Assembly (NCBI GenBank): GCA_903861195.1
Contig: CAIOTJ010000227.1
Coordinates: 1 to 37,517 of the forward strand
DNA from: an uncultured Planctomycetaceae bacterium
GTDB taxonomy: Bacteria > Planctomycetota > Planctomycetia > Planctomycetales > Planctomycetaceae
Length of the DNA stretch: 37,517 nucleotides
Direction: 5' to 3'
The notes below the pieces were generated by a model that saw nothing but the letters and a program-made list of their open reading frames with translations, had not been told where the DNA came from and ran no database searches. This document shows, one piece after another, positions 9,004 through 17,270 of this stretch. The position numbers and the translations under genes were made by a program. Position 1 is the first letter of the stretch. The number at the start of each line of letters is the position of its first letter.

Positions 9004-9041
9004 ATCCACGGTGTCAGCCGAAGACACCGTGGATGATTTTT
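9004..9041 (+). terminator. Terminator between convergent genes, with duplicated T-tract
   Basis: A 12-bp stem, ATCCACGGTGTC (9004-9015) with GACACCGTGGAT (9023-9034), is followed by GATTTTTCG. It ends the 118-residue protein gene. The 17-bp tail GATGATTTTTCGTGGGG (9032-9048) is exactly repeated at 9049-9065, so the T-run occurs twice. Confidence 0.85.
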
Positions 9042-9107
9042 CGTGGGGGATGATTTTTCGTGGGGATCGGGTTGACTCAGACGGTGGGTCGCCGGATTGT
9101 CGCGGTG

Positions 9108-10199
9108 TTACAGGATGAGCGCTGCCTCGATTGAGAGGCCGGGGCCGAAGGCAAGGGCGACGCACGGCAGCGGAGCCTGGCGTTGGCGCAGTTGGTCGAG
9201 GATGAACAAGATCGTCGGTGACGACATGTTGCCGTAGTTCCTCAAGACCTCGTGCGACACCTCGAGGGCCCACTCAGGAAGATCGAGCGCCTCGCGTGTC
9301 GCGTGGAGCACTCGCGGCCCTCCCGGATGAACGGCCCAGGTTGGGACGGCTTCGCATCGCAGTCCCACCTCGGCCAGCCAACCATCGAGCCAGCCCCGCA
9401 GGCTGCGGCCAATCAATTCGGGAACCTCGGTGGTCAGTCGCATCTCGAACCCATGATCGCCAATCCGCCAGCCCATGCATTGGGCCGAGTCTGGCAACAT
9501 CACGGTTTCGTGTCGAAAGATCCCCCAGCCCGGATCGAAGCGGGGCACCACCTGCCCGGCAATGGCGGCCGCACCGTCGGCAAACAAGCCGTTGGCCACG
9601 ATTTGTTCCTGATGAAACCCGTATTGCTGATGCAGGGTACACAGTTCGACGGCGCACAGCAGCACCCGGCTGTCGGGTTCGGCCCGCGAGAACATCCCGG
9701 CGCTGCGCAGACCAATAAGCGCTCCGTGGCAACCCATGAACCCGATCTGGCTGCGCGACACATTGGGACGCAGGCCGAGGTCACGGATCAGCGAGAACTC
9801 GAACCCCGGTGAGACGAACCCGCTGCACGAAACCGTAATCAGGTGATCGATCTCCGAGGCTGGCCACTCGGCCCGCGCCAGGGCCTGCTCAGCCGCCCTC
9901 CGGGCGAGGAGGGGGGCCTCGCGTTCGTACCGTTGCATGCGCTGGGCGGTGGTCGGCCCCCGGTCTTCGGGATCGCGCTGGGGAGGATAGAACGACTGCC
10001 GCCCCTCGATGCCAGCGTCTCCATTCTCCAACAGCACACTGTGCCGACGCTCGATTCCCGAACGCAGATAGACCAGCCTCAACCATTGGCGCTGCTGGTC
10101 GGTCGAGCAGCAGAAGGTCTGGGCGGCCTGCACCGCATCCACCTGGGCCACGCTGTGGGGCGGAGTGGCTGTTCCCAGTCCGCGAATCGAGAATTTCAT
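9108..10199 (-). CDS. Type III polyketide synthase (chalcone/alkylresorcinol synthase family)
   Basis: This 363-residue protein has the full Cys-His-Asn catalytic triad of type III polyketide synthases: C157 in GFMGCHGAL, H291 in WAVHPGGPRVL and N324 in RNYGNMSSPTILF. The C-terminal FGPGLSIEAALI closes the thiolase fold and matches the family GPG loop. Length is typical. Such enzymes extend an acyl-CoA starter with malonyl-CoA and cyclise the chain to resorcinols, pyrones or phloroglucinols; the starter cannot be read from sequence. Its ATG (10199) overlaps the stop of the upstream FAD oxidoreductase by 4 nt, so the two are translationally coupled. It is the last gene of the run methyltransferase, oxidoreductase, polyketide synthase, and ends in the region of a convergent terminator. 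Confidence 0.94.
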   Translation of the reverse strand: MKFSIRGLGTATPPHSVAQVDAVQAAQTFCCSTDQQRQWLRLVYLRSGIERRHSVLLENGDAGIEGRQSFYPPQRDPEDRGPTTAQRMQRYEREAPLLARRAAEQALARAEWPASEIDHLITVSCSGFVSPGFEFSLIRDLGLRPNVSRSQIGFMGCHGALIGLRSAGMFSRAEPDSRVLLCAVELCTLHQQYGFHQEQIVANGLFADGAAAIAGQVVPRFDPGWGIFRHETVMLPDSAQCMGWRIGDHGFEMRLTTEVPELIGRSLRGWLDGWLAEVGLRCEAVPTWAVHPGGPRVLHATREALDLPEWALEVSHEVLRNYGNMSSPTILFILDQLRQRQAPLPCVALAFGPGLSIEAALIL

Positions 10200-11461
10200 A
10201 CGGCTTCTTCCGACGAAACAGGCCGGGTTGCGACCGGCAGGAGATGCCCATCGGCCGGACGACCGGCCGCCTCATACCGTTCCCGAGAGAAGTCGGAGGG
10301 GGGATCGATCGCCGCGGCCAGGTACCGGGCCAGGCGGGGAGTGTGCCGCAATCCCGCCACGACCGGCCGCACCAGCCAGTGCGAGCGCAGGGCGGTGGTG
10401 AGGGTCCGGCACCAGGCTCCGCGGCCGAAGCGGGGGGGTTGGTTCCACTCGGGGATGAACCCAGGACGCCAACCGGCGAGGGCTCGCAGCAGCAGCGGGG
10501 CCAATCGCTCGGCTCCGTGCAGGGCCCACGCCATGCCTTCCCCCGTGAAGGGCTCGACATATCGCAGGGCATCCCCCACGACGAACAGACGGTGGGCCGC
10601 GGCGGGATGCAAATGATGGGTGAGTGGTCCGGTCCCGATCCATGAGAGGCCGGCACAGGCCCCCTGCAGGGGATGACCAGCCTGTCCCAGGATGGCGGCG
10701 ACACAGGCCGCAGGACCTCCCGCGCTGCGCAGGCACCGGGGATCGACGGCTGCCGCCAGGTGAACGTCTCCCGTTTCATCGCGGGCCAGACCGACGTAAC
10801 CGCCGGCTCCGACCGCCATCGCAATCGTGCCCCGCTCGGGGGAAGTCGCGGCAGATGGCAGCGCTGCCCGAGCCGCGAGTCCGACATGGCTCCGCGGAGA
10901 AATTCGATCGACGAACCCCGGCTGCTTCTGTAACGAAGCGTGGGCCAGACCATCGGCCACCACCACCAGCCGCGTCTCGAGCTGTTCCAGCGGTTGGCCC
11001 GCGCGCGACAGCTCGACCACCCGGGTGGGGGACTGGGGATCGGGGAGATCAACCACCAGAGCCTGGACCTGGTCGAGACAATGAACTGCGGCCTGCCGGG
11101 CCTGAGTGACCAGCCAGGCATCGAGACGGCTGCGGGACACTGACACGCCCCCCGCCAAAGGAATTCGCAGGGGGGGACCACCGGCGAAGAGTTCGTAGCG
11201 TTCAAGCCAGGGCCCCCCCAGTGCGGCCAGTCCAGGGAGCAGTCCAGCGCGTTCGAAGACGCGCAGGGCGGCCGTATTCAGGCAGCCGCCGCAGACCTTG
11301 TCTCGGGGGAGTGCCTTCTTCTCGACCAGCAACACCCGGGCCCCCGCGCGGGAGGCGAGCAGCGCAGTCAGGCTGCCGGCCAACCCCGCGCCAATGACCA
11401 CGACGTCCCAGGTGGCGCTGGGGAGCGCGGCGGAGGAGGGCCAGGAGGGAATTTCACTCAC
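10196..11461 (-). CDS. FAD-dependent oxidoreductase of the geranylgeranyl reductase / aromatic hydroxylase superfamily
   Basis: This 421-residue flavoprotein starts at GTG 11461, whose GTGA overlaps the methyltransferase stop. A longer upstream frame is rejected because it runs inside the methyltransferase gene. It has an N-terminal dinucleotide fold (DVVVIGAGLAGS, residues 19-30), the motif DKVCGGCLN (54-62) characteristic of the geranylgeranyl reductase-like group, and the second FAD motif LFVVGDALRYVEPFTGEG near residue 290. Relatives either reduce prenyl double bonds or hydroxylate aromatic rings. Tight coupling to a type III polyketide synthase suggests it oxidises or reduces the polyketide product or its lipid tail; this is inference. 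Protein-disulfide or redox roles for the CGGC cysteines cannot be excluded. Confidence 0.9.
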   Translation of the reverse strand: MSEIPSWPSSAALPSATWDVVVIGAGLAGSLTALLASRAGARVLLVEKKALPRDKVCGGCLNTAALRVFERAGLLPGLAALGGPWLERYELFAGGPPLRIPLAGGVSVSRSRLDAWLVTQARQAAVHCLDQVQALVVDLPDPQSPTRVVELSRAGQPLEQLETRLVVVADGLAHASLQKQPGFVDRISPRSHVGLAARAALPSAATSPERGTIAMAVGAGGYVGLARDETGDVHLAAAVDPRCLRSAGGPAACVAAILGQAGHPLQGACAGLSWIGTGPLTHHLHPAAAHRLFVVGDALRYVEPFTGEGMAWALHGAERLAPLLLRALAGWRPGFIPEWNQPPRFGRGAWCRTLTTALRSHWLVRPVVAGLRHTPRLARYLAAAIDPPSDFSRERYEAAGRPADGHLLPVATRPVSSEEAV

Positions 11462-12213
11462 GAGCGATCCCAGCTCAACAGGAACCGCTCGGGCCAGACA
11501 CCCCCCAGTTGATACCCCTGCCAGCCCGCCTGTTGCGCGAGCCGGTCGACCTCGGGGAGGGACCAGGCGGCGGCCACCGAAAGCGGACCATCGATCCGGA
11601 CGACAGGAGAGCGGGTCAACACGCGGCCCACGAGATGTGCCATCCAATACCCAAGACGGGTGCGACGAAGATCGCTGACCAGCACCAGCCGGCGGGCGGC
11701 CGTCGCGAGGCGCTGCAGCAACAGCACCCCCTGCGCCTCGTCGAGGTGATGGAGAAACAGGGTGCAGGTGACAATATCGGCCGGAGGGAGCGGTTCGGCC
11801 AGCACATCGTGAACGAAGAACCGGGGAGCCGCTGCGGCAGACAGCCCCACCGTGGACCGGGTGGCGTACTCGATCGCGGCAGGGCTGAAGTCGCAGCCAC
11901 TGACCTGCAGAGAGAGCCGCTGGGCCTGAGCCCGCTGCGCCAGTCGCAGGGCCACATCTCCGCCGCCACAGGCGACATCCAGCAGAGTCAGGGGCTGCTG
12001 CGGGGGGGACTGGGTGGCCACCGCGCTAATCGCGGGCCAGAGGCTGCCCGCCGTGCGGCTGAGGCTGTTGATGCGCCGCAGTGCGGACAAGGCCTGATGA
12101 TGCAACCCCGTTTCAAGACCGGGCTGATCCATCACCTCGGGAACCAACCGCCGTCCCGCTGCGTCAAACCGGGGACTGGGGGGACTGAACTCGTGGACCG
12201 AGGAACCGTTCAT
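11458..12213 (-). CDS. Class I SAM-dependent methyltransferase of the polyketide operon
   Basis: This 251-residue protein has motif I LLDVACGGGD at residues 77-86, followed by the acidic post-I strand (SGCDFSPAAIEYA) and a motif II-like region DIVTCTLFLHHL. This is the UbiE/COQ5-like layout. The start ATG at 12213 has an AGGA 5 nt upstream and is preferred over an in-frame start at 12285. It is the first gene of the tightly overlapping run with the oxidoreductase and type III polyketide synthase. A likely role is O- or C-methylation of the phenolic product, by analogy with srsB in streptomycetes. The target is not determined by sequence. Confidence 0.9.
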   Translation of the reverse strand: MNGSSVHEFSPPSPRFDAAGRRLVPEVMDQPGLETGLHHQALSALRRINSLSRTAGSLWPAISAVATQSPPQQPLTLLDVACGGGDVALRLAQRAQAQRLSLQVSGCDFSPAAIEYATRSTVGLSAAAAPRFFVHDVLAEPLPPADIVTCTLFLHHLDEAQGVLLLQRLATAARRLVLVSDLRRTRLGYWMAHLVGRVLTRSPVVRIDGPLSVAAAWSLPEVDRLAQQAGWQGYQLGGVWPERFLLSWDRS

Positions 12214-12300
12214 CGAGTCCTGCCTTCCGTGTCTGAGGACGATGCGGTCGATACCAGGTGGGGGATGCCTCTGCCGCCCGGCCATGCCGGCGGCACGAAC

Positions 12301-12522
12301 CTAGTGAGGCCGCGGACGCACGACCTCGGTCTCGGTGATCTTGCCCAGGTTGGCATTCTCGACGCCGGCGGTCAGCGAGGCCGAGAACAGCTTGCCCGCG
12401 CTGGAGGAGCCGGACGCACGGGCGGCCGCTTCCTGGGCGAGCCGTTGGGCGTCGAGAGCCTTCTTCTGGGCAACCCGTTTCTCGCGTTCCCGTTTCTTCT
12501 TGTCTTGCTTGTTGCTGGCCAA
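12301..12522 (-). CDS. Small highly charged protein, function unknown
   Basis: A 73-residue protein starting [17 protein letters not shown], with a lysine/arginine/glutamate-rich helical stretch, then a Ser/Ala-rich linker and a tail ending [11 protein letters not shown]. The TTG at 12522 is chosen because GAGG lies about 11 nt upstream. An in-frame ATG at 12567 would add 15 residues but has no ribosome binding site. I do not recognise a named family. It lies 87 bp upstream of the methyltransferase on the same strand, so it may be co-transcribed with the polyketide operon or be independent. Confidence 0.6.
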   Translation of the reverse strand: MASNKQDKKKREREKRVAQKKALDAQRLAQEAAARASGSSSAGKLFSASLTAGVENANLGKITETEVVRPRPH

Positions 12523-12875
12523 GGCTGCTGGTTCCTCGAAAGTTCCACTGTGGGAGGGGTAGTGCATGGGAGGGATCTCGAAGGACTTCGGCCCCCCTGT
12601 CCGTCATGCCCCAGGTTTGGTCCGAGAGCGACGTCGTCGCGGCCGGTTCCCCTGTGTCACAGGTTATCGCCCCCGAATGCAGATCGTCCAGCATGCCCAC
12701 CGTCGCGACTGGGGGTTCGAGCGACACGGGAAAGGCCCCGGAGGGGGGTTCCCTGGAACGGGCGGGAGAACCGTTGGGCCGACGGGCAGCACCCTTGCAG
12801 GCATTCCCCACCGTCGGAACAATGCCGAAGCCGTTGACCCCACGCTTCCTTCCATCCCACACCAGGATCTGTTCC
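12523..12875. other. Divergent intergenic region
   Basis: About 350 bp between two divergently transcribed genes. It should hold promoters for both, but no clear -35/-10 elements or operator palindromes were seen. In-frame extensions of the downstream isomerase into this region give low-complexity translations. Confidence 0.45.
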
Positions 12876-13919
12876 GTGGCCAAACCCACTCGCTCGACCC
12901 CCGTTCCCGCCGATCTTCCTCCGGTCATCCTGAGCGCCTTCTCAGACGAGGCCGCCAACTCGAAGTCGGTGGTCGAGCAGTTCGCGGTGTTGGCCGCCCT
13001 GGGACTGCAGTACTACAGCCCCCGGTTTCTGAATGTGACCGGGGAAGTCAAGAACATCATGAAGCTCGACAAGGCCGAGCTGAAGACGGTGCGGCAACTG
13101 CAGGGCGACTACGGCCTGAAGGTGACCAGCATTGGCTCTCCGATCGGGAAGGTGAAGCTGCTGGACGTCGACGATGGCTCGCACAACCGGTTTGTGCCGT
13201 TCGACAAGTACCTCAAGGACGAGGTGGCCACGGCGATCGATCGGGCCCACGCTCTCGAGGCGAAGATGATCCGCGGCTTCTCGTTCTACCACCCGCGGGG
13301 AACCGACCCGAAGCCGCACGTTTCGAAGGCGGTCGACCAGCTTTCGGCCATCGCCCAGAAATGCGCCAAGGAGGGGATTGTCTATGCCCTGGAGGTTGAG
13401 GCGAACCTGATTGGCCAGAACGGGCAATTGATGGCCGAGCTGGCCCGCAAGATCGACGAGCCCAATCTGATCTGCATCTTCGACGGGGGGAACATCTCGT
13501 CGCAAAACTACGACTGCCTGCGCTGCCTGGCCGAGTACCAGGTGATGCGGAAGCACCTGGGTTACTTCCACATCAAGGATTACCGGATCGACCCGACGCT
13601 GGAATGGACCGGAGTGGTGGATGAAGAGCGGCTGAAGAACTTCGTACCGGCCGACATTGGCGATAGTGGCCACGAATTGATCTTCCGCGACCTGCGTGAA
13701 CACCTGCCGCAGATTGACCGGCGGATGAAGAAACTGGGATTGCCGGGGATGTTTTTGGAACTGGAGCCGCACCTGAAGGGGGGCGGGCAGTTTGGCGGAT
13801 TCAGCGGACCGGACGGCCTGGGGGTCGCCTGCCGCAGTCTCTGTCGGTTGCTCGACTACGCGGGCATTCCCTACGAGCTGCGGGGGTTCGAACACATCCG
13901 CGCTGCCCGGGGGTTCTAA
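12876..13919 (+). CDS. Sugar phosphate isomerase/epimerase-like TIM-barrel protein
   Basis: This 347-residue protein belongs to the AP-endonuclease-2/xylose-isomerase-like barrel superfamily. Metal-site style segments are [29 protein letters not shown] and [12 protein letters not shown], which supply the usual Glu, Asp, His and Glu ligands. GTG 12876 is chosen because AGGA lies 8 nt upstream; an ATG at 12822 is possible. Members isomerise or epimerise sugars and inositols; the substrate cannot be assigned. No signal peptide, so it is probably cytoplasmic. The ferredoxin gene begins 103 bp downstream and may be co-transcribed. Confidence 0.85.
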   Translation: MAKPTRSTPVPADLPPVILSAFSDEAANSKSVVEQFAVLAALGLQYYSPRFLNVTGEVKNIMKLDKAELKTVRQLQGDYGLKVTSIGSPIGKVKLLDVDDGSHNRFVPFDKYLKDEVATAIDRAHALEAKMIRGFSFYHPRGTDPKPHVSKAVDQLSAIAQKCAKEGIVYALEVEANLIGQNGQLMAELARKIDEPNLICIFDGGNISSQNYDCLRCLAEYQVMRKHLGYFHIKDYRIDPTLEWTGVVDEERLKNFVPADIGDSGHELIFRDLREHLPQIDRRMKKLGLPGMFLELEPHLKGGGQFGGFSGPDGLGVACRSLCRLLDYAGIPYELRGFEHIRAARGF

Positions 13920-14022
13920 GGCCGTTTTTCCAACGACCAACCAACCAGCCACGCCGGGGGAGGAACCAACAGGCGGAACTCCCTCCAGCCGCAACGTCCA
14001 GCCACTGTCCCGGGGGGTATTG

Positions 14023-14397
14023 ATGCCCGCGTTCACCGAGCATTTGTTTGTCTGCTGCAACCGCCGGGCCGAGGGGCATCCCCGGGGGTGCTGTGATCCG
14101 GCCGGGACCGAGGCGTTGCGGAACGCCTTCAAGACCGAGCTGAAGAAGCGACAACTGGGACCGCTGGTGCGGGCCAACAGTGCCGGGTGCCTCGACCAAT
14201 GCGAGCTGGGCCCGGTGGTGGTGATTTACCCCCAGGGAATCTGGTACGGGAACGTCCAGGTGAGCGATGTGCCGCGGATTGTCGAAGAGACTTTGGTCCA
14301 GGGGCGAATTCTCGAAGACCTGCGGATTCTCCCGGAACAGCTGAACTGCCGGGGAGGTGCCGCGCCGGCATCTGGAAATCCGCCCGGCAACCCCTGA
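14023..14397 (+). CDS. Thioredoxin-like [2Fe-2S] ferredoxin
   Basis: This 124-residue protein has the thioredoxin-fold [2Fe-2S] ferredoxin layout: HLFVCCNRR (C11, C12), RGCCDP (C23, C24), and GCLDQCELGPVVVIYP (C56, C60), the last being the hallmark C-x3-C strand. The two extra cysteines adjacent to ligand positions make the exact first pair uncertain. It is a soluble electron-transfer protein; the partner is not evident. A G-rich stretch precedes ATG 14023. The C-terminal tail after residue 108 is Gly/Pro-rich and probably disordered. The membrane acyltransferase follows after 39 bp, suggesting an operon. Confidence 0.9.
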   Translation: MPAFTEHLFVCCNRRAEGHPRGCCDPAGTEALRNAFKTELKKRQLGPLVRANSAGCLDQCELGPVVVIYPQGIWYGNVQVSDVPRIVEETLVQGRILEDLRILPEQLNCRGGAAPASGNPPGNP

Positions 14398-14436
14398 TCT
14401 GGATCCGCCTGCCGTCCGTTCCTGGAGCTTGCCGCC

Positions 14437-15582
14437 ATGACCGAACCCAAGCCCGCCTCCGCCCCCCCTGCCCTTGGACCGACCGCCGCGCGTCCCGCGC
14501 GGCTGGTGTCGATCGACGCGCTGCGCGGGTTCGACATGTCGTGGATCATGGGGAGTGAGAACATCTTCCGCGAGTGGGCCCGCGCGTCCAATTCGCGGTA
14601 CCGCCCGTTTGTGGAACACCAGCTCGAACATGTGCCCTGGGAGGGGTTTGTCTTTTACGACCTGATTTACCCCCTGTTCCTGTTCATCGTGGGGGTGGTA
14701 CTCCCCTGGTCGACCGCCCGGACCGATTCGGGGGCCGATGTGCAGGTCCAGCACTGGCGGATCGCGCGGCGGGTGGGGCTGCTGTTTTTGCTGGGGCTGA
14801 TCAACAATGACCTGCTGCAGTTCGATTGGGCGAACCTGCGGATCGCGGGGGTACTGCAGCGAATTGCGTTATGCTACGGCGCGGCCGCGCTGATTGTGCT
14901 GCACACCTCGTGGCGAACTCAGGTCAAGATCGTGTTGGCGATCTTGCTGGGATACTGGGCCGTGCTGAGCTTCATCCCCGCCCCCGGAGGAGCAGCGGGG
15001 GATCTCTCGCCCGAAGGAAACCTGGCCGGCTGGCTCGACCGGAATTACCTGCCGGGGAAGATTCTGCCCGAGTACTACGGGCATGGCGACAACGAGGGGT
15101 ATCTCTCGACCATTCCCTCGGTGGCAACCGTGCTGCTGGGGGCACTGGCGGGACGCTGGCTGAAGTCTCCCCGTCCCTGGGGACAGCTTGTACTGGGCCT
15201 GGCGGGGGCGGGAATGGCCTGCGTAGCCCTGGGTCTCGCCTGGGGACAGGTGTTCCCGATCATCAAGAACATCTGGACCAGTTCCTTCGTGCTGCTCGCG
15301 GGAGGCTTGAGCCTGCTGTTGCTGGCGTTCTTCTACGGCGTGATCGACGGGCTGGGCTGGAAGGCCTGGGCGTTTCCATTCATCGTGATCGGGTCGAACG
15401 CGATCTTCATCTACGTGGCGCCGGGGCTGGTGCCCTTCGACGCCACAGCCCGGGCGCTGTTTGGTGGTTTCGCAAGGCACTCCGGCGTCTGGGGCCCGTT
15501 CATCCTGGTGACCGCCACCTTCGTGCTGGAGTGGCTGGTGCTGTGGTTTCTGTACCGCAAGAAGTGGTTCCTGCGGGTCTGA
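14437..15582 (+). CDS. NagX/DUF5009-family multi-pass membrane protein (HGSNAT-like acyltransferase)
   Basis: This 381-residue protein has a disordered Pro/Ala-rich N-terminus, then LVSIDALRGFDMSWIM, the signature of DUF5009/DUF1624 and of heparan-alpha-glucosaminide N-acetyltransferase relatives. About ten hydrophobic segments follow (for example LIYPLFLFIVGVV and AVLSFIPAPGG). The family transfers acetyl groups across membranes onto amino sugars in animals; bacterial NagX proteins sit near N-acetylglucosamine catabolism genes. Here the convergent neighbour is a sulfatase, which fits processing of a sulfated amino-sugar polymer, but the activity is inferred. It ends 62 bp from the stop of the convergent sulfatase. 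Confidence 0.88.
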   Translation: MTEPKPASAPPALGPTAARPARLVSIDALRGFDMSWIMGSENIFREWARASNSRYRPFVEHQLEHVPWEGFVFYDLIYPLFLFIVGVVLPWSTARTDSGADVQVQHWRIARRVGLLFLLGLINNDLLQFDWANLRIAGVLQRIALCYGAAALIVLHTSWRTQVKIVLAILLGYWAVLSFIPAPGGAAGDLSPEGNLAGWLDRNYLPGKILPEYYGHGDNEGYLSTIPSVATVLLGALAGRWLKSPRPWGQLVLGLAGAGMACVALGLAWGQVFPIIKNIWTSSFVLLAGGLSLLLLAFFYGVIDGLGWKAWAFPFIVIGSNAIFIYVAPGLVPFDATARALFGGFARHSGVWGPFILVTATFVLEWLVLWFLYRKKWFLRV

Positions 15583-15644
15583 ACGCGGTCCGCACCACGC
15601 CACGGTCCACGGTCGCAGCACCACGCACCAAGCAACACGGCCTG

Positions 15645-17159
15645 TCACTCGGGAATCGGATCTTCCCGACGGACCGTCTGGCCTTCCCACTCGGCGAGGT
15701 CGGTCGCCGGATCGTAGGTCAACACGCGGTGAGCACTGCCGGGAGCGGGAGGGACGTCGAGCCGGGGAAGCCAACGGCGGTGCTCGGCCAACGTGCTGGC
15801 GTGCCGGGGGTCGAGGGCCAGGTTGAACCGCTCCGCCCGATCGGCGTCGTGATCGTAGAGTTCTTCAGTGCCGTCGGCATACCGAATGTATCGCCAGCGC
15901 AAACTCCGGACCGAGTGGTTCCCCTGGTTGTGCGTGGTGATCGCAGGGTGACGTCGCGAGGTCTCGGCATCGCGTAACTGGGGAACGAGGCTGTGGCCTT
16001 CGAGGCCGTCGCGGGGGGGGAGCCCACAGAGTTCGAGCAGGGTGGGGTAGATGTCGACCAATTCGGCTGGTTGCGGGCAGCGTTGTCCGGGAGTAATACC
16101 CGGACCGGCCCAGATGAGGGGGACCCGGGTGGCGCGTTCCCACAGGGTGTTCTTGCCTGTGATTCCCTTTTCCCCCAGGTGCCAGCCGTGATCGCCCCAG
16201 ACGACCACGATGGTGTTGTGAGCCTGGCCGGTTTGTTCGAGCGTGTCGAGCACCCGTCCAATCTGGGCATCGACGAAGCTGGTGCAGGCGAGGTACGAGC
16301 GGACAAGGTTGCGCCACTGCCCGTTCTGCCGCAGCCAGGCGAGCCGCGGTTCCGGAAGATGCCAATGCAGATTCCAGGCAAAGCGCGGAATGTCGGCGCG
16401 ATCGTCTTCCCAGGTTTCGGGGAGCAGGGTGTCGTCGTCGGGATAGAGATCGAACCAGGGTTGGGTGGCGTAGCAGGGAACGTGCGGCAGGAAGAAGCCG
16501 AGAGCCAGGAAGAACGGTTCATTGGACCTCGCGGCCCGGATCTGCTGGCAGCCCCAGGAAGCGACCTGAAAATCTCCCTTGTCGTCATCACGGTGGGGGA
16601 AGACTCCCCAATCCATCGCAGGATGGTTTCCCATGGGAGTGGCGGGGATCAGCTTCTGGCGGGGGGCAACCCCAATGCCGCCCGCGGGGCCCCACAGGCT
16701 GAATTCCTGCTGCAGACCCTCGGGAGTGCGGGGGCGTTCGTGAAAGATCTTGCCCGCGACGGCGGTCTGGTAGCCCGCCTGCCGGAAGGCCTGCGGAAGG
16801 GTCACCCGCTCCGCGAGATTCGGCAGTGTGCGGAACCATGGTGCCAGGCCGTAGATGCCGGTGGTCGCTGGACGCAGGCCCAGCAGCAGGCTGGTCCGGG
16901 AGGGATTGCACAGCGGGGCCTGACAATGGGCGTTGAGCATCACGGTTCCCCGGGCCGCGAGCCGATCGAGTTGCGGCGTCTTGACGAGCGGATGCCCACC
17001 CAGGGGACCAATCCAGTCGTTTTGGTCGTCAATCGCAATGAAGACCACGTTGGGCCGTTCGGCGGCGAACCCCCGGCACGGTTGCACGAGAGACGTCGCC
17101 AGCAGTCCGGCCACCAGAGCCAGCCACCCAATACCGAGAATGCGTATCGATCGAAGCAT
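15645..17159 (-). CDS. Secreted sulfatase, iduronate-2-sulfatase/choline-sulfatase-like
   Basis: This 504-residue protein has a signal peptide (MLRSIRILGIGWLALVAGLL, cleavage near residue 33), metal-binding aspartates at IAIDDQND (41-48) and the formylglycine motif CNPSR at 84-88. It also has GDHGWHLGEKG downstream, typical of iduronate-2-sulfatase-type (S1) enzymes. It would hydrolyse sulfate esters of sugars in the periplasm after conversion of C84 to formylglycine. No maturase gene is in the window. It follows a second sulfatase on the same strand after 111 bp, so the pair may be co-transcribed. Confidence 0.94.
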   Translation of the reverse strand: MLRSIRILGIGWLALVAGLLATSLVQPCRGFAAERPNVVFIAIDDQNDWIGPLGGHPLVKTPQLDRLAARGTVMLNAHCQAPLCNPSRTSLLLGLRPATTGIYGLAPWFRTLPNLAERVTLPQAFRQAGYQTAVAGKIFHERPRTPEGLQQEFSLWGPAGGIGVAPRQKLIPATPMGNHPAMDWGVFPHRDDDKGDFQVASWGCQQIRAARSNEPFFLALGFFLPHVPCYATQPWFDLYPDDDTLLPETWEDDRADIPRFAWNLHWHLPEPRLAWLRQNGQWRNLVRSYLACTSFVDAQIGRVLDTLEQTGQAHNTIVVVWGDHGWHLGEKGITGKNTLWERATRVPLIWAGPGITPGQRCPQPAELVDIYPTLLELCGLPPRDGLEGHSLVPQLRDAETSRRHPAITTHNQGNHSVRSLRWRYIRYADGTEELYDHDADRAERFNLALDPRHASTLAEHRRWLPRLDVPPAPGSAHRVLTYDPATDLAEWEGQTVRREDPIPE

Positions 17160-17270
17160 GCTGGATCAGTCACCACAATGCGGGAAATGAGATGAGTCAC
17201 CGCCAGCGGACGGCAAGACAGATGAAACGAATCGGGTGCGTTTCCGGAAGCGAAACACCGGCCGGCCGAC

